Shown here piece by piece: positions 33,187-39,302 of a DNA stretch of 39,302 nucleotides (positions within the stretch are counted from its first letter, which is position 1; every line of letters starts with the position of its first letter). Position numbers and translations under genes: made by a program. The notes below the pieces were generated by a model. The model did no database searches. It saw only the letters and a program-made list of their open reading frames with translations, and had not been told where the DNA came from. The DNA is from Butyricicoccus faecihominis (GTDB taxonomy: Bacteria; Bacillota; Clostridia; Oscillospirales; Butyricicoccaceae): positions 1 to 39,302 of the forward strand of contig NZ_JANGCE010000033.1 of assembly GCF_024462775.1 (NCBI RefSeq), in the 5' to 3' direction.

Positions 33187-34527
33187 TTATGCTGCGGGCA
33201 GTAGTGCGCGTTCCTTTTTCCATAGCGCCAGTGTCAGCAGCGTGGCGCACACGTCCGCCGCCAGCTGGGCGCCGATCATGCCGGGAATGCCCCAAAGGCG
33301 GCTCAGCACTAAAAGAAACGGGATGAAAAATAATCCTTGCCGGAATACGCTGAGCATGCCGCCCTGCCGCGCCTTGCCCGTCGCCAAAAAGTAATTGCCG
33401 ATGACGATCTGCACGCCCAGCAGCATAAAGGAGACCGCGTCCACACGGAGTGCGGCGCTGCCGATCGACAGCACCTGCGCGGAGGACTGATTGAACAGAT
33501 GGATCAGCGGCCCGGCGAGCACGATGCAGATCACGCCAAACAGGATATTGGCCGCCGTGCTCCAACGAGCGGCGGTTCTGGTCGCTTCGCGCACGCGCGC
33601 CAGATCTCCCGCGCCGTAGCTGTAGCCGACCAGCGGAGAATACCCCTTTAAGAAGCCGTAAAGCGCGTTGGTCTCAATGGACATGATCCGGTTGACAATG
33701 CCCATGGCGGCTACCGCGGCTTCGCCAAACGGCTTTGCGGCGTTGTTGGTCAAGGTAACCGCGGCGCCGGCCAAAAACTGGAACAAACAAACGGGCAAGC
33801 CGATACGGAAGATTGTAGCATAAAGCTTACCATTCGGCCGAAAGCGCCGAACCGAAACACGAAGGCAGCTTTTTCCCCGCAGCAGGTACCCGATATAAAA
33901 CGCGGAAGAAACCAAGCGCGAGAGCAGCGTGGCCGCCGCCGCGCCGCCCACGCCCCAGCCGCAGGCGAAAATGAAAATCGGGTCCAGCACCAGATTGGCG
34001 CAGCCGCCCGCCAGCATCGCAAACATGCCGAAGGAAGAAACGCCCTCTGCCGCGATCAGGTTGTTCATTATCATATTGAACACATTGAAGATCAACCCGA
34101 TGATATAAAGTATACCGTAATCCCTTGCAAACCCATAGCTGCTCCGCGAGGCCCCCAAGGCATACATGAGCGGCTTGAGGAACAGAAGCATGCCGGCCGC
34201 CAGCACGGCCATGACCGCCACGCCGGAAAGGATGGCCGTACTGCTGAAAGCGCCCACCTGTTCAGCATCCTTTTTGCCGAGCAGCCGAGAAATGTTAGAG
34301 CCCGCCCCGTTGCCAAACAGCAGCCCCACACCCATGGCGACCATGGTTAGCGGATAGACCACCGTAACGGCGGCTGTTTGCAGGGTGCCCAATTTGCCGA
34401 TAAAAAAAGCGTCCACCAGATTATAGACCGTGGAGATCAGCATACCGGTCATGGCCGGTATGCCGAGCCGCAAAAGCGCGTGCTTCACCGGCGCGTTTTC
34501 CAACAGCTCGGTGTGTGTTTCTTGCAT
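33187..34527 (-). CDS. MATE-family efflux transporter (mirror copy)
   Basis: Identical to 4776-6116: 446 residues, about 12 membrane helices. Confidence 0.88.
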   Translation of the reverse strand: MQETHTELLENAPVKHALLRLGIPAMTGMLISTVYNLVDAFFIGKLGTLQTAAVTVVYPLTMVAMGVGLLFGNGAGSNISRLLGKKDAEQVGAFSSTAILSGVAVMAVLAAGMLLFLKPLMYALGASRSSYGFARDYGILYIIGLIFNVFNMIMNNLIAAEGVSSFGMFAMLAGGCANLVLDPIFIFACGWGVGGAAAATLLSRLVSSAFYIGYLLRGKSCLRVSVRRFRPNGKLYATIFRIGLPVCLFQFLAGAAVTLTNNAAKPFGEAAVAAMGIVNRIMSIETNALYGFLKGYSPLVGYSYGAGDLARVREATRTAARWSTAANILFGVICIVLAGPLIHLFNQSSAQVLSIGSAALRVDAVSFMLLGVQIVIGNYFLATGKARQGGMLSVFRQGLFFIPFLLVLSRLWGIPGMIGAQLAADVCATLLTLALWKKERALLPAA

Positions 34528-34634
34528 GATAAATCCTTCTTTCCGGTTTTCGCGTCAGTTAGCACCTCTACAGTATAAAAGCTAAACAATATAGGTAAAA
34601 AAATACCGCGTTAGCAGGTATTTCTTTTCGATCC

Positions 34635-35255
34635 TCATTCGGTTTTCCTGATCGCGGCGCTTTTTAAGCCGTTTTCTTTCGCCTGCTTGCGCCAACCATA
34701 ATGGGCGGCCAGCTTATATAAAAAGCGTGGAAGATTCGGCTCTACAAACAGATCATTTTGGGCGCTTCCGGCTTCTATCGTCTTGACAAGCCGATCGATC
34801 GCCTTGCCCAAATTAACGAGCGGCCCATGTCCCATTGGCGCCATCTGCACCATTTCCCCCGCGCCGATTCCCACCGCGCAGCCCCTTTGAAAGCCGCACT
34901 GATCGCACCAATTCCAAAGGATATCGATCGCTATGCTGTTTTGCGCGGCGTCATAAAACCCATTGTTGACCAGCGTGTAGACTCTGATCTTTTCCCGTCC
35001 CGTTATGCTTGCCTGTTGGACGGCGCTTAACGCTTGCAGCAGGTTGGAAGGCACGCCATCCACATAGAGCGGGCATGCGATCACAAAAACATCGCTGCCG
35101 GATAGGTCAGCCGCCAAGGCAGCCAGATTGGTGCCGGTCGACTGATACATCGTTATCTCGTTTTCCGCCGCCAGTTTATCTTTTAGGATATCCAGCAAAT
35201 ATAGAGACGTACTTCGCTTTGGGCGCGGGCTGCCGCTTAACATTACAATTTTCAT
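34635..35255 (-). CDS. NAD(P)H-dependent FMN reductase (mirror copy)
   Basis: Identical to 4048-4668: FMN loop SGSPRPKRSTS intact. Overlaps the preceding gene by ATGA. Confidence 0.8.
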   Translation of the reverse strand: MKIVMLSGSPRPKRSTSLYLLDILKDKLAAENEITMYQSTGTNLAALAADLSGSDVFVIACPLYVDGVPSNLLQALSAVQQASITGREKIRVYTLVNNGFYDAAQNSIAIDILWNWCDQCGFQRGCAVGIGAGEMVQMAPMGHGPLVNLGKAIDRLVKTIEAGSAQNDLFVEPNLPRFLYKLAAHYGWRKQAKENGLKSAAIRKTE

Positions 35256-35755
35256 TGAGTTGCCACCCCGATTTCTTCCGCCGTTTCATAAAACAGTACC
35301 GAACAGCCTGCCGCGCCCAAATTGATCGCGTTGGCGTTGACCAATCTTTTTGCGATGCTCCGCTCGTTATCGCCGCACGTTCCATAAAAGTGTACGTTTA
35401 GATGAAAGGGATTTTGGTGCCGCATTTGATGGTGCATCTGTCCATCGATATACCGGAAATACGGCAGCAAATAACCGATCGAACGGTCTAAAACAGCCTT
35501 TACATTGGCCGAATAGCCGCCATATAAAATGGGACTGACGATCATGACCTCGCTGCATTGCGCAAAGTAGGAAGGGAGCACCGAAGCCCGATCCTTTATT
35601 ACACACCGGCCGGGCGTTTTAATCCAGCACCCAAAACAACCGATACAGTGCGCGACCGGCGGGTTGGCGGAAAAGAGCAGGTCCATCCCCTGTCGCCGGT
35701 CAAAAGTCGCCTCCAAACGCGGCTCCACATCATAAATCAGTAATCGTTTTGCCAT
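35252..35755 (-). CDS. Flavodoxin-fold oxidoreductase-like protein (mirror copy)
   Basis: Identical to 3548-4051: CIGCFGCW block present, N-terminal FMN-phosphate loop missing. Confidence 0.76.
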   Translation of the reverse strand: MAKRLLIYDVEPRLEATFDRRQGMDLLFSANPPVAHCIGCFGCWIKTPGRCVIKDRASVLPSYFAQCSEVMIVSPILYGGYSANVKAVLDRSIGYLLPYFRYIDGQMHHQMRHQNPFHLNVHFYGTCGDNERSIAKRLVNANAINLGAAGCSVLFYETAEEIGVATQ

Positions 35756-35771
35756 ATGGTCTCACCGCCCT

Positions 35772-36227
35772 TTACTCTTCCCGCAAGCCTTCATCGATGA
35801 CCTTCTCGAAGGCTTCAAAATATTCCGCCATGCTTTCCAAAAGCGGCTCCGGCATTTCTCTGAGCAGGTTCAAGGCTTTGTCGCCCGCCTGCCGATGGTA
35901 GGCCGCGTGTGCTTCGTGATTCTTTTTTCCCGCCGCGGTGAGGTTCAGCACCACCTCGGTATCCGAATCCGGCGATACCCGTTTTTCCACCGCGCCTTTA
36001 TCAACCAGCTTATAGATCATTTGCGAAGCCGCGCCCTTCGTGACGCCCATAACCTCCGCAAGCGCGGTAATGTTGATATTCGGATGATCGCCAACGGCGG
36101 CGATCGTATGGATTTCCGCCTTGGATAGCGGCACCTCGGTACCGTAGGTGCGCTTTTTGTCCTCCCAACGGGTATATTTATGGACAACGCGCTCCATCAG
36201 CGCGGTCAGCTCAGAAAAGTCCCTCAT
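35772..36227 (-). CDS. MarR-family regulator (mirror copy)
   Basis: Identical to 3076-3531: 151 residues. Promoter and palindromic operator mirrored at 36259-36304. Confidence 0.87.
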   Translation of the reverse strand: MRDFSELTALMERVVHKYTRWEDKKRTYGTEVPLSKAEIHTIAAVGDHPNINITALAEVMGVTKGAASQMIYKLVDKGAVEKRVSPDSDTEVVLNLTAAGKKNHEAHAAYHRQAGDKALNLLREMPEPLLESMAEYFEAFEKVIDEGLREE

Positions 36228-36360
36228 GCTATCATCCTCCAATTTTAGCATCTATACAGTTTAGTTTCTAAACTCATAATAGGCGCTTTCTTCCCATTTG
36301 TCAATAGGGTACGCAAAAAGGGCGGCACAGTTTTCCTGTGCCGCCCGGGACGTGCTTCCG

Positions 36361-37173
36361 TTATTTATCCAATAGGCCCAGACGATCGAGCACGACCGCA
36401 AGCTGTTCGCGCGTGGCGCAAGAGCGCGGCGCGGTGCCGTCCATAATGCCCTGTTTCTTCGCGTCGGCCCAAGCTTCTACCGCGTAGCGGCTGGGCGCCT
36501 TCTCCTCCTGCGCCGCCAGATAGCCGTTCAGCGCCGTATCGAACATCCGATTAAACTCTTCTTGTGTCATTTCGGGCTCCTTTCGGTAGTTTTTATAACA
36601 CAGATCAAGGTCTACGTTGGTCGGAATGCCGGGCACGCGCCCGGTCGAGGCATACTGCCACATTTCATAGCGGCCCGTATAGGTAGGCTTTGCGCTCCAC
36701 TGCGCCAGCCACACGTCGCAGGGCGGCAGTTGCTCCACATCGATGTAATGCGTCAGCCAATCCTCGTTGGCGTAAACGCCGCAGGGCCTCCCATTGTCAC
36801 GAATGACCTCTAAAAACGCCGCGCAAAGGCCAGTGATGTTTTGTCTGGAAAACACAAACCCATGCCGCGCCTTGTACCCGTCCGCGTCCTCCATATCGAG
36901 CCAAATGGGCATAGTGGGCCGTCTGGTGCCCAAAACGGAAAGCACATGGTTCGCTTCCGCGCGGGCGTCCGCGTCGTTCAGCGCATAGCTGTAATGGTAG
37001 ACCCCGCGCAGCAGCCCGGCTTCTCCCGCCTGCTCATAGTTATAGGCAAAGCGTTCGTCCACACTGTACAGGCCATAGCTTGACCGAATCACAGCGAATT
37101 GTTCCCCATGCTGCGCTACCTGCGGCCAATCAATCGCGCCGTCGTGCTCGCTGACGTCGATCCCTCTCAGCAT
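36361..37173 (-). CDS. GH25 lysozyme (mirror copy)
   Basis: Identical to 2130-2942: Asp6, Asp93 and Glu95; no signal peptide; SLH-like tail. Confidence 0.87.
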   Translation of the reverse strand: MLRGIDVSEHDGAIDWPQVAQHGEQFAVIRSSYGLYSVDERFAYNYEQAGEAGLLRGVYHYSYALNDADARAEANHVLSVLGTRRPTMPIWLDMEDADGYKARHGFVFSRQNITGLCAAFLEVIRDNGRPCGVYANEDWLTHYIDVEQLPPCDVWLAQWSAKPTYTGRYEMWQYASTGRVPGIPTNVDLDLCYKNYRKEPEMTQEEFNRMFDTALNGYLAAQEEKAPSRYAVEAWADAKKQGIMDGTAPRSCATREQLAVVLDRLGLLDK

Positions 37174-37252
37174 CCGCCATTCCTCCTTTCATCGGATAGA
37201 ATTTCTAGTTCTACCCTATGCGGGGAACGGCGCCCTTATGCCGCCGGCAGCG

Positions 37253-38080
37253 TCACGCCGTAAGATTCCGCAGGATCTCCTGATAGCGCCTTGTGGCAAG
37301 CTCGCTCGTCCCGCCTTTTTTGCAAAAACGCAGCGCCGCGAGCTTGGGCACGACCCTTTCAACCGGCACCTCCCCATGGACCGTTTTGGATCGAAGTGCT
37401 TCAAAGGCCTCTAAAAAGCGCGGGTCGGCCTTGGCCCGGTCATAGAACGATAGCACATACACATAGTAAAACAGGCCGTAGCCGCGAAAGGGATATTCGA
37501 TCTGCAAGAACCGGGAACCAATGCCATAGTGGCAAGGGCTGATCGGCTTACGAATGACCCAGTGTTCCAAAAGAAATTCCACCGCCCGGTCGAGGCGTTG
37601 CTCCTTGTTGAGAACACGCGCATAGCGAAACAAATCCAAGACTTCCAAGGTCGTATAGGGGGTGGAGTACGCGGTCTCCTCGCCCCTGCCAAAGCTATAT
37701 TTATTGCACTTCCAGCCGCCATCCTGCTGTTGCGTTGCAAGGAAATAGTCAAACGACTTTTTCACCCGTTCGTCGTCCGCATAGCCCATGCGGCACAAAA
37801 CATTTACCGCCAAAGCGGTATGACATGGATATATCCCGCCGCTGGGCGAAACTTTTATTCTTCCATCCTCTCTCCAGCCGTCAAAAATGAGCGCGGCGAC
37901 GTGTTTCATCACCTCATCCTCCGGCGGCACCCCGAGTTCCAATAGATATAACGCGCTTTCCAAGGTCGTAAAGGGCGCGCCTTTCAGCAATTTGTGATCG
38001 GGCGTCGTCCAATAGTCCGCGCCATTATCATACCGGTGCGATAAAATTGCCTCCACATCGGTCATATATTGTTGTTCCAT
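37253..38080 (-). CDS. Prenyltransferase/terpene-cyclase-like protein (mirror copy)
   Basis: Identical to 1223-2050: QQQDGGW at residues 117-123; function unknown. Confidence 0.68.
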   Translation of the reverse strand: MEQQYMTDVEAILSHRYDNGADYWTTPDHKLLKGAPFTTLESALYLLELGVPPEDEVMKHVAALIFDGWREDGRIKVSPSGGIYPCHTALAVNVLCRMGYADDERVKKSFDYFLATQQQDGGWKCNKYSFGRGEETAYSTPYTTLEVLDLFRYARVLNKEQRLDRAVEFLLEHWVIRKPISPCHYGIGSRFLQIEYPFRGYGLFYYVYVLSFYDRAKADPRFLEAFEALRSKTVHGEVPVERVVPKLAALRFCKKGGTSELATRRYQEILRNLTA

Positions 38081-38257
38081 ATCGACAGGTCACCTCGCTC
38101 CTGATTTTCATGCTAACAGTATACCACCGATCCGAGGGGAGCACAATTTTTCGCGTGCGGGAGGAAGGTTTGCAAACACAAAATGCACCTCTAAAATCAT
38201 TTACAGCATTTCATATGCCGCCGATTCTAAAAGTGCACTTGAGTTTTTTGTATCCAA

Positions 38258-38575
38258 TTATTTCAGTTTATATTTCTTTTTGATCTGGTTTAAAAAGCCT
38301 GCAATTTCAGTCAACGCAGTGTCAGGAACATCACGCAATACGATAATTTGTGCATTGTCCGAGGCAATCGATCGTTGTTTATCCGTTAAGCCGTGCAAAT
38401 AGTCCAGACTAACATCAAAATAACGTGCTATTGCTTCCTCTGTGGCATCTTCCGGTGACATTAAATCACGCTCATATAAAGAAATGGTATTTACCGAAAC
38501 ACCAAAGATATCGGCCATTGCTTTTTGCGTTAATCCTTTGTCCTTGCGCAACTCGCTTAAACGTTCCCCGACCAT
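38258..38575 (-). CDS. XRE-family regulator, second (mirror copy)
   Basis: Identical to 728-1045: 105 residues with an HTH_3 domain. Confidence 0.85.
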   Translation of the reverse strand: MVGERLSELRKDKGLTQKAMADIFGVSVNTISLYERDLMSPEDATEEAIARYFDVSLDYLHGLTDKQRSIASDNAQIIVLRDVPDTALTEIAGFLNQIKKKYKLK

Positions 38576-38734
38576 CGACGACCGCCCCCTTTACAATGAG
38601 AATAATTATATCATATCTAGTTCGCAGATGAAATCCCAAAACAACGAAATAGTTGTTGTCACACCTTTTTATGACACAGTATATAGGTGTATCATATGAT
38701 TATTCATGAAAAAAAGCAAAGCGAGCGCAGGAGA

Positions 38735-39058
38735 TTACATACATTCCAACGCACTGCGAATCATAGCGGTCACCACCTCTATTTGATAGGGCGGCGCGGT
38801 TTTCCATAGGTCAGAAAGTACATTAAAACCGCTCAGTTCATTATCGTTCAAGCAATCTTCCAGCAAATAGGTTGGCGATACCGCAAGCTCCCTGCATAGG
38901 CTAACGAAAACCGTCAGACTGGGAATCTTACGGCCTGCCTCAATTTGCCGAAAATAGGTCGCGTTGATATGACACAACTCGGATAAATGTTCTCCTGTCA
39001 ATCCCTTGGCTTTACGCGCCGCCTTGATTCGCTGTCCCATACCGCTTTGTTCTGTCAC
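38735..39058 (-). CDS. XRE-family regulator, first (mirror copy)
   Basis: Identical to 245-568. GTG start at 39058 preferred over TTG at 39064 because of ribosome-site spacing. Confidence 0.82.
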   Translation of the reverse strand: MTEQSGMGQRIKAARKAKGLTGEHLSELCHINATYFRQIEAGRKIPSLTVFVSLCRELAVSPTYLLEDCLNDNELSGFNVLSDLWKTAPPYQIEVVTAMIRSALECM

Positions 39059-39302
39059 TTTCAATTCCTCCGTCCATCATAACTTTCTGTGTAGGTAACG
39101 CTATCATAACACTAAATTTTTAGGAGTGGAATTGCCGTTAATAGTAATTTTACTACCACAGGTAGCTCGCGCCGCTCGCAATTTTATACGCGGCAGTAGC
39201 CGCGACGGCGGCGTGAGTCACGCCGCCCTACATGCTCGGTCGATGCATCCCGTTTGTAGGGCCGGGTGACCTCCCCCGGCCGCCCCCCGCGGCCCCCCCC
39301 CC

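Larger units (their letters stand above)
1..39302. repeat. Window-wide perfect inverted repeat (two 19,651-bp arms, no spacer)
   Basis: The last 50 bases are the exact reverse complement of the first 50, the centre is GCGA/TCGC, and every gene in 1-19651 recurs at 39303-x on the other strand with identical protein sequence, including the galK frameshift. No mismatch was found at any place compared. Such identity over 19.65 kb, with the axis inside a terminator hairpin and both ends in G/C homopolymer, fits an assembly or amplification fold-back better than a long-lived genomic palindrome, which would be unstable and accumulate differences. Right-arm features should be counted as second copies of the left-arm ones until reads show otherwise. 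Confidence 0.98.

Noticed and set aside
1-39302. Linear plasmid, phage or chromosome end with covalently closed hairpin telomere in replicating dimer form
   Set aside because: The axis is an ordinary transcription terminator, the genes are metabolic and regulatory, and no telomere resolvase, replication or partition gene is present.

Overview
The window is a single perfect inverted repeat. Bases 1-19651 are followed by their exact reverse complement (19652-39302), so base x pairs with base 39303-x with no loop. I compared the two ends, the centre, the galK frameshift site and the main regulatory sites directly, and the gene lists of the two arms mirror each other exactly, so there are 21 genes, each present twice. 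The turn-around point (19651/19652) lies in the GATC loop of a strong intrinsic terminator stem. Both outer ends run into G/C homopolymer. An assembly or amplification fold-back is the likeliest explanation; a real 39 kb palindrome cannot be excluded from sequence alone.

The gene content is chromosomal and points to a fairly GC-rich Firmicute of the Clostridia, probably a gut Oscillospirales-type organism (inference). The reasons are a class II (Firmicutes-type) GalT, strong AGGAGG ribosome sites, sigma-A promoters with 17-bp spacers, and a zf_Tbcl/CxxC-x17-CxxC zinc-ribbon protein. I see no rRNA, tRNA, CRISPR array, replication gene or complete transposase.

Left arm, in order: (1) 1-3000, an accessory-looking stretch with two small XRE regulators (AT-rich), a prenyltransferase-like alpha/alpha-toroid protein and a leaderless GH25 lysozyme resembling a phage endolysin. 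(2) 3000-7108, a MarR regulator with two overlapping flavodoxin-fold oxidoreductases, a MATE exporter and an AraC/GyrI-like regulator, which look like a stress or xenobiotic response. (3) 7109-7443, a chain of stem-loops (element A). (4) 7444-13998, the galactose locus on the minus strand: lacI-type regulator, then galK-galE-galT-galM (Leloir pathway). galK carries a one-base insertion. A second, diverged copy of the stem-loop element (B), itself interrupted by a 303-bp MITE, lies between lacI and galK. (5) 14454-19606, a lipoprotein, a TetR regulator with a CPA2 cation/proton antiporter, a dCACHE-HAMP-GGDEF diguanylate cyclase and the zinc-ribbon protein. The right arm repeats all of this in reverse, so there the gal operon reads on the plus strand (25305-31859).

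The most novel signal is the A/B element family. Both copies have conserved sequence blocks (TTTATRCGCG stem-loop, ATACATGCT apical loop, GACTTCAAGTG block), while the stems between differ in sequence but keep pairing. Each copy is bracketed by two copies of a terminator stem-loop whose sequence is specific to that locus. Comparing A (empty) with B (filled) also defines the ends and the 10-bp target duplication of the inserted MITE. A third, partial relative may lie at the window end.
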